A DNA stretch of 64,000 nt from Microvirga calopogonii (GCF_003347665.1 NZ_QDGA01000008.1:1747-65746), one strand, 5' to 3'. Numbered from the stretch's first letter, positions 44,519-53,844 are shown. Notes: generated from the sequence alone by a model not told the origin. Program-made: numbers and translations.

Positions 44519-46338
44519 AGGGATCCGCGGATGCGATTGAGACCCTGCTCGCTGCGGTCACCTTCACGGCGGATTCCGCAGGACAGACGGACTTCTCGTT
44601 CACCCTGACGGACACGTTCAACCCGCTCAAGACCTTCACCAACGCGGTGAATGTCGTCGGCACGGTGCCGGGCAACAACCCGCCTCCAACTCCGTCTGGC
44701 ATGCACGAAGTGCACGAAAGCAAGACCGATGGCTTCGTCGTCAAGACGCTCGCACCCACCGACGGCGAAGGGACCACGATTGGCTACACCTTCGCGGATC
44801 ATATTAATGGGAACGACAAGGTCAGCGCGGACAACCGGTACGAGATCGTCGGAAACGAGATCCGTGTGCATGGTGCGGGCTGGGTTGGCGTCACTGCAGA
44901 CTTCACCGACACCTACCGCATCACGGCTACTGACGGTGTCACTCCTGTCACCGGCGTTGTGACAATCAAAGTGAAGAACAATGTCGGCCCGGCGATCACT
45001 TCGATCGCTGCGTCCGGCAGCGGTCAGGCCGGTTCGAACAACACGATCGTCGTTAGCGAGAATGCTGGCGCGGTCGAGATCGGCACCGTGACGGCTTCCG
45101 ACCAGGATGCCCTTCTGGACGGTCGTACGCTGTCCTACTCGCTGGTCGACACGCATAATGGCTTGTTCACGATCGATGCCACCACCGGCAAGATCAAGAT
45201 CGCCAATGCGGATCGGCTGCCGGTCGGCGCTGACACACCGTATCAGCTGACGATCCGGGTTTCGGATGGCAGCGACGGGGATATGGTGACACAAACGGTC
45301 ACTGTCGTCGTGAAGGATGTGCCGGTCAACACTCCCAACAGTGCCCCGACAGGTCTGACGCTGAGCAATGCTTCCGTCCTGGAGTATACTCTGCCGGGTC
45401 CGAATGCGGAGATCGGCACGTTCAGCGCAACCGACGCGAACAATGATGTCCTCACCTACACGCTTCTCGACAATGCAGGCGGTCGTTTCGCCATTGCCTC
45501 GGGCACCAATAAGCTCGTGCTGGCGGGACCTGGCGTCAACTTCGAGGAGGCCAAGTCTCACCAGATCAAGGTGAGGGTCGATGACGGCAAGGGTGGTGTG
45601 CAGGATCAGGTCTTCACCATCAATGTTGGGGATCAGCTCACCCTGAACAAGCGCGGCACGAAGAAGGCCGACAAGATGAACGGCTCCGCCTTGGACGACA
45701 TCCTCAAAGGCGGTACCGGCACCGCGAAGGATACCATCAAGGGTCTGGCCGGCGACGACCAGCTCTTCGGCGAGGGCGGCGACGATTCTCTCCTGGGTGG
45801 TGACGGCCTTGACACTCTGTCTGGCGGCGCAGGTAACGACACCCTGAAGGGCGAGGCCGGCAAGGACCTCCTCAAGGGCGAGGCAGGCGATGACAAGATG
45901 TTCGGTGGCCTCGGCAACGATGCTCTCTTCGGTGGTAAGGGCAACGATATCCTGAAGGGCGACGCCGACGACGACGTCCTCTACGGCGAGGAAGGCAACG
46001 ACAAGCTCTATGGCGGCGCGGGTAACGATACCTTCGTCTTCAACAAGAAGACCAGCAAGACGACGAACTTCGACCAGATCTTCGACTTCAAGTCGGGTCA
46101 GGACAAGCTCTTCCTCGACAACGCCATCTTCAAGAAGCTTGGGACGACCGGTACGTTCGATGTCCCTGCAAAGCTCGACGTCACGATGTTCCGTATCAAC
46201 AAGGCCAAGGACAAGAACGACTACCTGGTCTATAAGGGCGGCGTTCTTTACTACGACACCAACGGTTCCGCTAATGGTGGCGAGGTCGAGATCGTCAAGG
46301 TCAAGGGCCTGAAGGTCACGGATATCTGGGTCATCTGA
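44515..46338 (+). CDS. Second RTX adhesin, C-terminal part (after frameshift)
   Basis: In-frame continuation: adding one G to the G-run gives DNGGAGGTRQYTLKGSADAI, which completes the repeat unit. Then cadherin-like modules, followed by about ten RTX nonapeptides at ~45700-46030 (GLAGDDQLFGEGGDDSLLGG, GGAGNDTLKGEAGKDLL) that bind Ca2+. A Lys/Asp-rich C-terminal domain follows (FDQIFDFKSGQDKLFLDNAI), ending KGLKVTDIWVI. The TTG at 44515 is not a plausible true start. A terminator follows at 46364. Confidence 0.82.
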   Translation: MKGSADAIETLLAAVTFTADSAGQTDFSFTLTDTFNPLKTFTNAVNVVGTVPGNNPPPTPSGMHEVHESKTDGFVVKTLAPTDGEGTTIGYTFADHINGNDKVSADNRYEIVGNEIRVHGAGWVGVTADFTDTYRITATDGVTPVTGVVTIKVKNNVGPAITSIAASGSGQAGSNNTIVVSENAGAVEIGTVTASDQDALLDGRTLSYSLVDTHNGLFTIDATTGKIKIANADRLPVGADTPYQLTIRVSDGSDGDMVTQTVTVVVKDVPVNTPNSAPTGLTLSNASVLEYTLPGPNAEIGTFSATDANNDVLTYTLLDNAGGRFAIASGTNKLVLAGPGVNFEEAKSHQIKVRVDDGKGGVQDQVFTINVGDQLTLNKRGTKKADKMNGSALDDILKGGTGTAKDTIKGLAGDDQLFGEGGDDSLLGGDGLDTLSGGAGNDTLKGEAGKDLLKGEAGDDKMFGGLGNDALFGGKGNDILKGDADDDVLYGEEGNDKLYGGAGNDTFVFNKKTSKTTNFDQIFDFKSGQDKLFLDNAIFKKLGTTGTFDVPAKLDVTMFRINKAKDKNDYLVYKGGVLYYDTNGSANGGEVEIVKVKGLKVTDIWVI

Positions 46339-46363
46339 CGAGCCCCATCGGCTTTACCCTCAA

Positions 46364-46386
46364 CCCCGGCGGGTCTCCTGCCGGGG
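46364..46386 (+). terminator. Terminator after the second RTX gene
   Basis: CCCCGGC and GCCGGGG arms extended inward by GG/CC around a tight loop, followed by CTTCTTCG. Lies 26 bases past the RTX stop codon. From 46387 to 46715 I see no gene; it is the upstream region of the AraC-type regulator. Confidence 0.72.
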
Positions 46387-46715
46387 CTTCTTCGTTGTCA
46401 CACCGAATGAATTCCGGCTTGGCATTCGCTCTTCAAAGAATGGCGCATCGGAGTGAGTAGGGGGGCAACGACCGAGCTGACAGCTTTCGAGCCGGACCTG
46501 TCGAGAGGCTTTGGTGCGAGAGCTTTGTCATTGCGGCCGACAAGGCGGCAATCGAGAAAGACACATCGTCGACAGACGGATCATTCCCTGAAAGGGATTA
46601 GCGTTCTTTTAGGGTTTGGTTAGCTGGCTTTTAAGATAAGCGAGGTGTTCACCGCCTTCGCGGCTCATATATCGCGGTGAGAAAAGCAAAAGTCATATCT
46701 CCTCAGTAGACGGTC

Positions 46716-47744
46716 ATGGACGATACGCTGGATCAGGACGCCGAAGCGGCGCCTCACATCGATTCCATCATTGACCAGACTTGGCGCTCGACCAAGCTCG
46801 AGGAGCTGGAGAATGCCCTCAACACCTTCGTGTCGCCCCAGCGTCTGACCCCGGCATCGCGCGACAGGCCGGCAGGCGGCATGTTCGGGTATCGGGGGCA
46901 CTTCGACCTGGGCATCTTCCGGGTCCACGTTGAAAGCGATGTCGAGATCGATCAGTCCCCGGAGGAGGCCGACGATCGAATGGCTTTCGTGGTCGGCCCG
47001 AGCGAACCCAGTCAGCTTAAGATCAACCGGGAATCCTTCACGATCTCACAGCGTCATGGCGTGATCTTCTCCTCCGGACCGCAGCGGATCCTCACGATCC
47101 CGAAGGATGCCGAGCATCGTGTCCTCATCACGAGCCGGCACAAGATCGCGGAATGCTGCGCCAAGCTCCTCGGCCATGATCTTCCGGGCTTTCTCGATTT
47201 CGACATCGGCGTTGATCTGGAAACTCCGCCTGGACACAGCTGGCTGAGGCTTCTTGAATATGTGGAGACGGAGTTGTCCGATCCGGAAGCCCTTATCAGG
47301 CAATCGCCCATAGCCTGGCGTCAATTCGAGCAGTCTCTGATCACCGGACTTCTTCTGTCTCAACGTCACACATACACCGATGCGCTCCTGCGACCCCAAT
47401 CCGCGGCGGCACCATTTTATGTGAAACGCGCCGAAGCTTACATCGAAGCGCATTACTCCGACCCCTTGTCGCTCGCGGACATTGCCACCTATGCGGGGGT
47501 GAGCGCCAGGAGCCTGCAGAATGGATTCCAGAGCTTCCGCGGCATGACACCCATGGCCTTTCTCCGGTCGGTTCGCCTGCAGCACGTGAACAAGGCCTTG
47601 CTCGCGGCGGATCCGGCTGTGGGCACCGTGACGGAGATCGCGCTGGCCTGCGGCTTCGGCCATCTGGGCGAATTCGGTGCTCTCTACAAGCGCACATTCG
47701 GTGAAACGCCGAGGCAGACCCTTTCAAAGGTGATCTATCGTTGA
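46716..47744 (+). CDS. AraC-family transcriptional regulator
   Basis: 342 aa. The N-terminal ~225 residues form an AraC-type sensor region (FDLGIFRVHVESDVEIDQ, AFVVGPSEPSQLKINRES). The C-terminal ~100 carry two helix-turn-helix motifs: LSLADIATYAGVSARSLQNG and TEIALACGFGHLGEFGALYK, ending with the family tail RTFGETPRQTL. No membrane or secretion signal. It stands alone after the RTX genes with its own upstream region; control of those adhesins is possible but not shown. Confidence 0.92.
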   Translation: MDDTLDQDAEAAPHIDSIIDQTWRSTKLEELENALNTFVSPQRLTPASRDRPAGGMFGYRGHFDLGIFRVHVESDVEIDQSPEEADDRMAFVVGPSEPSQLKINRESFTISQRHGVIFSSGPQRILTIPKDAEHRVLITSRHKIAECCAKLLGHDLPGFLDFDIGVDLETPPGHSWLRLLEYVETELSDPEALIRQSPIAWRQFEQSLITGLLLSQRHTYTDALLRPQSAAAPFYVKRAEAYIEAHYSDPLSLADIATYAGVSARSLQNGFQSFRGMTPMAFLRSVRLQHVNKALLAADPAVGTVTEIALACGFGHLGEFGALYKRTFGETPRQTLSKVIYR

Positions 47745-47979
47745 AGTCCACCTGTGCCGGACCAGCAGGGACAGCCACGGCTCGCCATAATCAGGCCGGG
47801 CGACGCTCCGTTGCACAGGCTTTTCCGGGAGTCAAAAGGTCAAGGTGAGGAAACTGCCGTAGCCCGTTCCTGACGAGAACATCAATGGCTCTCTATGAAA
47901 GGTGGTTCCAGATGGGTCTGTTCCGCGAAACCATGTTTCAGTTTTCCGCCTTGCCGAATGCTGGTCAAGCATCAAACCG

Positions 47980-48429
47980 ATGGAGTCAAAGCGTTTTCTG
48001 CGCATTCTCGACAAGTCGTTCGCTTTTCCGATTTCCGCAGAGGAAGAGCGGTGCCACTTTTTCTGCTCAGCCGGGAGGGGCGATCAGCTTCGACGAACTG
48101 AGATGGCTCAGGCCGGTATGTACTTTTGGGAAGAAGCAATGCCAAAAGATCGGGACTGCATTGGACTGTCGAGATTGCCACTTGCGGCCCTCTTCACACG
48201 CTGGAGCTTAGGATTATCCCTGCAAAAGCTTAAGCACACCTCTCCCCATACTGTGCGGTTCTACCTGATCCGTGGCCGCATTCTCTTCAGTGTTGGTCGA
48301 CATGATCAGGCCATAGACGATTTCAGAAATGCCCTGCGATTGAACTGGCGGCACGAGAAGGCCGCTTTCTGGCTCAACAAGGCGACCCGTACGATTCCGC
48401 AAACTGGTGGAACGCGATCTCTGACCTGA
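47980..48429 (+). CDS. Small TPR-containing protein (tentative)
   Basis: 149 aa from ATG 47980 (MESKRFLRILDKSFAFPISA). The clearest part is one TPR-like helix pair near the end: VRFYLIRGRILFSVGRHDQA then DDFRNALRLNWRHEKAAFWL. An earlier ATG in frame (47902) is possible but adds poor sequence. Codon use is only moderately GC-biased. Several overlapping short frames exist in 47.8-48.2 kb, so the exact gene is uncertain; the TPR signature favours this one. Confidence 0.5.
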   Translation: MESKRFLRILDKSFAFPISAEEERCHFFCSAGRGDQLRRTEMAQAGMYFWEEAMPKDRDCIGLSRLPLAALFTRWSLGLSLQKLKHTSPHTVRFYLIRGRILFSVGRHDQAIDDFRNALRLNWRHEKAAFWLNKATRTIPQTGGTRSLT

Positions 48430-48572
48430 CCTTTGTGCACGATCAGAGACGTCAGAGTGAATGCCCATCGTTCATATGATCGACGGGGCTCTTTGGATCG
48501 CTTGATTGCAAACCGGCATGATCGGCTCCGGTCACCGCTGTCCATTTCGGCGTTACGCGCGGCTCCGCTAGG

Positions 48573-48618
48573 GCATCGGATCCAAAGCTGGACCTCCTTT
48601 TGGCATCCCATCCGATGC
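48573..48618. repeat. REP-like palindrome
   Basis: Outer arms GCATCGGAT and ATCCGATGC. The outer arm matches that of the element at 58878-58923, so the two belong to one dispersed family. Confidence 0.65.
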
Positions 48619-48728
48619 TTCTTCTCTGAGCCTGCGCATCATTCACCACGGAGAAGCGCGTCCACCTTTCGCTCACGCGGTCCTTCGGATCACTGGCATG
48701 GCCTTCCGGGCCCGCATGACGCGCAAGA

Positions 48729-48771
48729 GCATTTTCCGGTGAAGTGGATCCGGTTCACCGCCAAAAAATGC
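48729..48771. repeat. REP-like palindrome, second type
   Basis: Arms GCATTTT...GGTGAA and TTCACC...AAAAATGC around GTGGATCCGG. Resembles intergenic elements with a GTGGAT(A)CCGGTT core widespread in Hyphomicrobiales. Confidence 0.6.
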
Positions 48772-49002
48772 GACTCATCGAAAAGCAGAGAGGGCTCCAC
48801 GCCAGTGGAAACAGCCCTGGCGCATCGTGCGGAATCTGGGGGGCGCACCCGTGAAGAGCAGGTTCGGTTTTCACGAACCTGGTCCAATGGATCTCTGAAG
48901 CGGCTCCGCCGATCGATGTCGGACAATGTCCCGGCTGAGAAAGCGGAGCATCGTTCGAACACGCGCGGCCGCGCCCCAAGATGTGCATTTCCAAAAGATG
49001 AT

Positions 49003-49042
49003 CCTCGGACATGGCATGTGAGTTCACATGCCATGTCCGAGG
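49003..49042. promoter_or_regulatory. Perfect 19-bp inverted repeat before the GAF-domain gene
   Basis: Arms of 19 bases (starting CCTCGGACATGGC, ending GCCATGTCCGAGG) separated by only GT, ending 42 bases before the GAF gene start. No T-run follows, so it is not a standard terminator. It could be an operator for a dimeric regulator or a very stable RNA hairpin in the leader. Confidence 0.6.
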
Positions 49043-49084
49043 CTCGGGCGGCCGGTTTCTCCTGATCTGAACAGACCGCCATCC

Positions 49085-49999
49085 ATGCCGAAATCATCCC
49101 CATTGTTGGATGCCGCCATACTTGTGGAGGCGATCACACGGCAGAATGAGGCCGACAAGATCGTCGATACCGTTCTCGACGGTCTCAGCGAACGCTTCGG
49201 ATACGAGAATATCATGCTGCTTCTTCACGATGCGTCGCGCGGGGGTCTGATCCCTCGCGGAAGTCGCGGTTACGAACGGGCGGGCGCCGGATCGCAGGTG
49301 CCCGTTGGTGACGGGTTTATCGGCGTGGTTCCATCCGATGGGCGCATCCTTGATGCCGCTGACATGAGTGACGTGACGCCGCATGCCGATAGGGCCCGGT
49401 CCGGATGGCATGAAGGGCGGCCACACGGGGCGACGGCATGGCCAAGTTTGCCGGATTCAATGAGCCGGATCGGCATTCCGATGATCGTGCAGGGAAAAGT
49501 CACGGGTGTTCTGCTCGCCGAAAGCCGGGAGCGCTTCGCCTTCAGCGCCGACGACAAGGCCATCATGACGATCGTCGCATCCCAGGCTGGAGCTTCCCTC
49601 TGCCTGGCGGAAAGTCTGGCGAACGAAGGGCAGGATTCTAAGGCTCACACTTCGTTCGATCAACCGGCGGGGCGCGTTTTCCGAGTGTCGTATCACACGC
49701 TGGACGATAGTATTTTCATCGACAACGAATACCTCATCAAGGGCGTCGCGGGCCGCTTGCTGATGTTCATGCTCGATGCTCATCAGCGCGAGGGCCGAGA
49801 CGAATTCACCAACCGCGAGCTTCGGCTTTCAGCCACGATGCGGTTGCCCAAGGTCAAGGACAATCTCGACACGAGATTGCTGCTGCTCCGGCGCCGCCTG
49901 GAAGAGAAGGGAGCGCCGATCAGGCTCATGCGCGTCGGACGTGGAAGGATTGGACTCCGGCTCCACGGTTTCCCGCTCCTCGACCGCGTGGAGATTTAG
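49085..49999 (+). CDS. GAF-domain protein with C-terminal helical (winged-helix-like) domain
   Basis: 304 aa from ATG 49085 (MPKSSPLLDAAILVEAITRQ). Residues ~15-175 are a GAF domain (LSERFGYENIMLLLHDASRG, GFIGVVPSDGRILDAADMSD, IGIPMIVQGKVTGVLLAESR, ASQAGASLCLA), which binds small ligands or chromophores. Residues ~205-300 form a compact domain (LIKGVAGRLLMFMLDAHQRE, DEFTNRELRLSATMRLPKVK) that looks like a winged helix, so a ligand-controlled DNA-binding protein is plausible. A perfect palindrome lies just upstream. Confidence 0.82.
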   Translation: MPKSSPLLDAAILVEAITRQNEADKIVDTVLDGLSERFGYENIMLLLHDASRGGLIPRGSRGYERAGAGSQVPVGDGFIGVVPSDGRILDAADMSDVTPHADRARSGWHEGRPHGATAWPSLPDSMSRIGIPMIVQGKVTGVLLAESRERFAFSADDKAIMTIVASQAGASLCLAESLANEGQDSKAHTSFDQPAGRVFRVSYHTLDDSIFIDNEYLIKGVAGRLLMFMLDAHQREGRDEFTNRELRLSATMRLPKVKDNLDTRLLLLRRRLEEKGAPIRLMRVGRGRIGLRLHGFPLLDRVEI

Positions 50000-50107
50000 G
50001 CGGCGTGTGACCGCTCGACGACGTGCTCTTCAGGAAGCGGAGGGCCTCGCGCCTCGCGCCGATCCAAGCGCTTGTCAGCGAAAAGGTGCGACCGCTCTTG
50101 ACCTCGC

Positions 50108-50863
50108 TCAGGCCATTCCTTCCACGGCCGCGACAAGTCGCTCGATGTCCTCCGGCCGGGAGAGCCTGTGGTCGCCATCCTTGATCAGGGTCAGCGACAC
50201 GCTGTCTCCAGGCAGGTGCTCGACGAGCCGGAGGGCATGGTCCCAGGGCACGTCGGGATCTTCCATGCCCTGCAGGATATGAACCGGGCAGCCGGTCTGG
50301 ATCGGGCCGTCGAGGAGGAGGTGCTGGCGCCCGTCCTCGATCAGCTTCCATGTGATCGGGTAGGGATCGTCCGAATAGGCGGAAGGCCGGTGATAGACCC
50401 CTGTCTCCTGCACGCTCTTGCGGAGAGCGTCGGGGAAGCGGTCCCACATGAGCCGCTCCGTCATGTCGACCGCCGGCGCGATGAGAACCATTCCCGCAGG
50501 GGCGATCTCGGGCCGCTTCGCCATGAGATGGCGGGCCGCCAGCAGACTGATCCACCCCCCCATGGACGAGCCGACGAAGATGGGCCGCTCTCTCACGAAC
50601 CGCTCGATCACGGAAAGTGCGTCCTCGAGCCAGCGGGAGATGGTCCCGTCCTCGAAGGCCGCCCCTGATTCGCCATGGCCGCTATAATCGAACCGCAGGA
50701 AAGCGCGGCCGTTCGCCTGTGCCCACGCATCGAGGGCGCTCGCCTTGGTGGCGCGCATGTCGGATTTGAACCCCCCGAGCCACACGACGGGCGGCCCCTT
50801 GCCCTCCCGGGATAAAACGGCGATGGGGCGGGCATCCTGGCCTACCGTGACGCTTTGCGGCAT
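50108..50863 (-). CDS. Alpha/beta hydrolase
   Basis: 251 aa starting MPQSVTVGQDARPIAVLSRE at 50863; the longer frame upstream runs antisense through the glycosyltransferase and is rejected. Fold landmarks: oxyanion region VVWLGGFKSDM, FDYSGHGESGAAF, nucleophile elbow GSSMGGW (likely catalytic Ser), later acid in GMEDPDVPWDHA, and His in KDGDHRLSRPED. The catalytic set is complete. The sequence resembles short-chain esterases/palmitoyl-thioesterase-like proteins; substrate unknown. Divergent from the glycosyltransferase. Confidence 0.9.
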   Translation of the reverse strand: MPQSVTVGQDARPIAVLSREGKGPPVVWLGGFKSDMRATKASALDAWAQANGRAFLRFDYSGHGESGAAFEDGTISRWLEDALSVIERFVRERPIFVGSSMGGWISLLAARHLMAKRPEIAPAGMVLIAPAVDMTERLMWDRFPDALRKSVQETGVYHRPSAYSDDPYPITWKLIEDGRQHLLLDGPIQTGCPVHILQGMEDPDVPWDHALRLVEHLPGDSVSLTLIKDGDHRLSRPEDIERLVAAVEGMA

Positions 50864-50963
50864 GGTTAACTCATCCTCAACTGCTTTGAAGCAACCGTTT
50901 CTAGACGATTCCTTTGAGAAGGCTCTTACATCCGTGAGTTTTTCAACGCGACCCGGCGGAGGG

Positions 50964-52178
50964 ATGGCATTTCCGTCCTCCCATGTGCATCCGCTGGAGG
51001 GTCGGACCATCCTGCAGATCGTGCCCGAACTCGAGGCCGGCGGAGCCGAGCGCACCACGGTCGATATCGCCGAAGGCCTCGTCCATGCCGGCGCCCGCGC
51101 CCTCGTGGCCACGGAGGGCGGACGGCTCGTCGGCGAGCTTCAGACCAAGGGCGGCGTGTGGATCCCGTTCCCGGCCGCGACGAAGAACCCATTCGCCATG
51201 CTCGTCAACGTGCGAAAGCTCGCCCGGATCTGCCATCACGAGCGGGTCTCCCTGGTGCATGCCCGCTCGCGGGCGCCCGCCTGGGTGGGCCTGGGGGCTG
51301 CGCGCTCCATGAACATTCCCTTCGTCACCACCTATCACGGCAGCTATTCCGGCCGCTCGGCGGTCAAGGTCCTGTACAATTCCGTGATGGCGCGCGGCGA
51401 CGCGGTCATCGCCAATTCCCACTATACCGGCGAGCTGATCCGCTCGGTCTACCCCCAGGCCGGGGACCGTATCCGGGTCATCCACCGGGGAACCGATTTT
51501 TCCGTCTTCTCGCCCCATGCGGTGGCGCCGGAGCGGATCGAGGCCCTGCGGAAGGCCTGGGAGGTCGCCCCGCATGAGCGCGTGGTCCTGCTGGCGGCCC
51601 GGCTCACCGGCTGGAAGGGACAGAAGGTCCTGATCGAAGCGGCGGCCCGGCTGCGCGATGCCGGCCTGACCGATGTGGCCTACATCCTTGCGGGCGACCC
51701 CCAGGGGAGGGATGCCTATGTGAAGGATCTCGACGGCCTGATCGCGGCGCGCAAGCTGAAGGGGATCGTGCGCCGGGTCGGGCACTGCACCGACATGCCG
51801 GCCGCCTTCCTGGCGGCTTCCGTCGTCACCGTGCCGTCCACGGAGCCGGAGGCCTTCGGCCGCTCAGCCGTGGAGGCCCAAGCCATGGGAACGCCCGTGG
51901 TGGTGTCCGATCTCGGAGCGGTGCCCGAGACGGTTCTGGCCCCGCCAGCCGTTCCGCCGCACGAGCGGACGGGCTGGCGGATCCCGGCCGGAGACGTCGA
52001 GGCCCTGGCCGAGGCGGTCGGTGCGGCGCTGAGCCTGGGGGCGAGCGCGAGGATTGCCCTTGGGGCCAGGGCCCGGTCCCATGTGGAGCGTCATTTTTCG
52101 CTCGAGCGCATGATATCCAGCACCCTGGATGTGTATTCGGCCCTCCTGACGGGCCGTTTTACTCATAGAACGAGTTGA
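50964..52178 (+). CDS. Glycosyltransferase family 4-type protein
   Basis: About 404 aa from ATG 50964; a GTG near 50934 is an alternative with a better-spaced GAGAAGG. GT-B fold marks: N-terminal [20 protein letters not shown], substrate region [14 protein letters not shown], then [20 protein letters not shown] and the C-terminal nucleotide-sugar block [20 protein letters not shown], with the E-x7-E pair expected in retaining enzymes. No membrane segment. Likely adds a sugar to LPS or an exopolysaccharide; acceptor unknown. Divergent from the hydrolase. Confidence 0.9.
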   Translation: MAFPSSHVHPLEGRTILQIVPELEAGGAERTTVDIAEGLVHAGARALVATEGGRLVGELQTKGGVWIPFPAATKNPFAMLVNVRKLARICHHERVSLVHARSRAPAWVGLGAARSMNIPFVTTYHGSYSGRSAVKVLYNSVMARGDAVIANSHYTGELIRSVYPQAGDRIRVIHRGTDFSVFSPHAVAPERIEALRKAWEVAPHERVVLLAARLTGWKGQKVLIEAAARLRDAGLTDVAYILAGDPQGRDAYVKDLDGLIAARKLKGIVRRVGHCTDMPAAFLAASVVTVPSTEPEAFGRSAVEAQAMGTPVVVSDLGAVPETVLAPPAVPPHERTGWRIPAGDVEALAEAVGAALSLGASARIALGARARSHVERHFSLERMISSTLDVYSALLTGRFTHRTS

Positions 52179-52293
52179 CTTCCCGCAGATTTGCGCGAAA
52201 TGTCGATTCATTCGTGGCAAGGCTGAGCCTACCAGCAGGGATTCCTCCGGAGTCCCCGGTCCCCAGCCTAGCCCTCAACAGGAGATACGAGCC

Positions 52294-52836
52294 ATTCGCA
52301 GACCAATGAGAGCCATGCCGGTGCCGCAGAAGGACGGACCGCGCGCCAACCGAGACATTCGCGGTGTTCGCGAAGTGCAGCTGATCGACGATGCAGGGCA
52401 GAACCGGGGCGTTGTGCCTTTCTTCGATGCCCTCAAGGTTGCCGAAGAGGCCGGCCTTGATCTCGTGGAGATCTCGCCGAACGCCAATCCTCCCGTCTGC
52501 AAGATCCTCGATTACGGCAAGTTCCGCTTTCTCGAGCAGAAGAAGGCCGCCGAGGCGCGCAAGAAGCAGAAGACGGTCGAGGTCAAGGAAATCAAGCTGC
52601 GTCCCGGCATCGATGACCACGATTACGAGGTCAAGATGAAGGCCATGAAGGGCTTCTTCGAGGAAGGCAACAAGGTGAAGATCACCCTGCGCTTCCGTGG
52701 CCGCGAGATGGCGCACCAATCCCTCGGCCTGAAGGTTCTGGACCGGGTCAAGGCCGATGTGGGCGATCTCGCCAAGGTCGAGATGGAGCCGAACTTCGAG
52801 GGCCGTCAGGTCGTCATGGTCCTGGCACCGCGCTAA
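52294..52836 (+). CDS. infC: Translation initiation factor IF-3, apparent AUU start
   Basis: Prevents 30S-50S association and checks the initiator codon. I place the start at ATT 52294, nine bases after AGGAG, giving 180 aa that begin (M)[20 protein letters not shown], the usual alphaproteobacterial IF-3 N-terminus; the first ATG is four codons in and has no spaced ribosome-binding site. Both domains are clear: [17 protein letters not shown] and [19 protein letters not shown], then the C-terminal [23 protein letters not shown] starts permit autoregulation by IF-3. Heads the infC-rpmI-rplT group. Confidence 0.95.
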   Translation: MRRPMRAMPVPQKDGPRANRDIRGVREVQLIDDAGQNRGVVPFFDALKVAEEAGLDLVEISPNANPPVCKILDYGKFRFLEQKKAAEARKKQKTVEVKEIKLRPGIDDHDYEVKMKAMKGFFEEGNKVKITLRFRGREMAHQSLGLKVLDRVKADVGDLAKVEMEPNFEGRQVVMVLAPR

Positions 52837-52861
52837 GGGTACGCTTTCTCAGGCGAAATTC

Positions 52862-52894
52862 ATGGCCGTCGGGGCTCCGGCGGCCATTGCTTTT
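52862..52894 (+). terminator. Hairpin after infC
   Basis: ATGGCCG and CGGCCAT arms with an inner CGG/CCG extension, followed by TGCTTTTTGG. Could terminate or attenuate transcription between infC and rpmI. Confidence 0.7.
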
Positions 52895-52928
52895 TGGGCG
52901 TCCTTCTGTCATAAGCCGCCCTTCATTG

Positions 52929-52967
52929 AACCGCCCGGCTGTTAGGGCTGCCGTGGCGGTTCGTTTT
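52929..52967 (+). promoter_or_regulatory. Second hairpin in the rpmI leader
   Basis: AACCGCC and GGCGGTT arms followed by CGTTTTG, 35 bases after the first hairpin. Two T-followed hairpins in a 200-base gap before rpmI suggest a regulatory leader, for example one sensed by L20; this is not shown. Confidence 0.45.
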
Positions 52968-53036
52968 GCTCAATGCAGCAATGAAAAGGCCAAGGTGCGG
53001 CTTGCCGCCCCGGACGCCTGTCCAAAGGAGAGCCAA

Positions 53037-53237
53037 ATGCCCAAGCTGAAGACGAAGTCTGGCGCGAAAAAGCGCTTCAAGATCACTGGCACCGGCAAGG
53101 TCGTTTACGCCCAGGCCGGCAAGCGCCACGGGATGATCAAGCGGACCAAGAAGCAGATCCGCAACCTGCGCGGCACCACGACCCTGTTCGAGGGCGATGC
53201 GTACAACGTGAAGAAGTACTTCCTGCCGAACGGCTAA
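53037..53237 (+). CDS. rpmI: 50S ribosomal protein L35
   Basis: 66-aa basic protein of the large subunit, starting [20 protein letters not shown] after AAAGGAGAGCCAA. Conserved [20 protein letters not shown] and C-terminal KKYFLPNG match the family. Lies between infC and rplT as in most bacteria. Confidence 0.96.
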   Translation: MPKLKTKSGAKKRFKITGTGKVVYAQAGKRHGMIKRTKKQIRNLRGTTTLFEGDAYNVKKYFLPNG

Positions 53238-53280
53238 GGCGGTTCTTTTCCCACATCCCGGATTTTGAAGGAGTTTTTCC

Positions 53281-53649
53281 ATGGCCCGCGTCAAACGGGG
53301 CGTTACCGCCCACGCCAAGCACAAGAAGGTTTTCAAGGCCGCCAAGGGTTTCTACGGCCGCCGCAAGAACACGATCCGCATCGCCAAGCAGGCGGTCGAG
53401 AAGAGCATGCAATATGCCACTCGCGACCGTCGCAACAAGAAGCGCACCTTCCGCGCTCTCTGGATCCAGCGTCTCAACGCTGCCGTCCGCACGCATGGCT
53501 TGACCTATTCCCGATTTATCGACGGTCTCGGCAAGGCTGGGATCGAGGTCGATCGCAAGGTCCTGTCCGAAATGGCCATCCATGAGCCGGCGGCTTTCGC
53601 TGCCTACGTGGACGCCGCCAAGGCCGCCCTGCCGCAGCAGGCTGCCTAA
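53281..53649 (+). CDS. rplT: 50S ribosomal protein L20
   Basis: 122-aa protein needed early in 50S assembly; L20 also represses its own operon in several bacteria. Sequence [20 protein letters not shown] at the N-terminus and [20 protein letters not shown] are diagnostic. Starts 43 bases after rpmI behind GAAGGAG. Confidence 0.97.
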   Translation: MARVKRGVTAHAKHKKVFKAAKGFYGRRKNTIRIAKQAVEKSMQYATRDRRNKKRTFRALWIQRLNAAVRTHGLTYSRFIDGLGKAGIEVDRKVLSEMAIHEPAAFAAYVDAAKAALPQQAA

Positions 53650-53668
53650 GGTCGGATAGACCAGATTT

Positions 53669-53705
53669 CGGTGCGGCTGGCCGGTTCAGCCGCACCGCCT
53701 TTCTC
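53669..53705 (+). terminator. Terminator after rplT
   Basis: Perfect 10-bp stem CGGTGCGGCT / AGCCGCACCG with a 9-nt loop, followed by CCTTTCT. Separates the ribosomal-protein genes from pheS. Confidence 0.75.
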
Positions 53706-53844
53706 CCCCTTCTCCGAGACCATTCGCGCTGACGGCCTTTTTGCGCTGTCGGTCGCCATTTCGCGGCTCGGAAGACTTGACGGTTCCCGCGCCGCGCCTC
53801 ACTCAAGGCGCCTGCATTTGGCGCTCGCATCTGGCCAGGGACCG

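Larger units (their letters stand above)
48430..49002. other. Repeat-rich intergenic stretch
   Basis: No supported gene. Contains two REP-like palindromes (48573-48618 and 48729-48771) and leads into the perfect inverted repeat at 49003-49042. The open frames crossing it are interrupted by these palindromes and look spurious. Confidence 0.6.

Noticed and set aside
31194-46338. CRISPR-like array suggested by regular repeats
   Set aside because: Repeats are ~300-390 bases long, in frame and divergent; they encode protein modules. No CRISPR array seen anywhere in the window.
48433-49065. 210-codon plus-strand frame
   Set aside because: Crosses two REP-like palindromes and the 19-bp inverted repeat; composition is Arg/Ser-rich and no domain is visible.
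50745-50963. N-terminal extension of the glycosyltransferase
   Set aside because: Overlaps the divergent hydrolase gene and its start; the GT-B fold begins after 50964.
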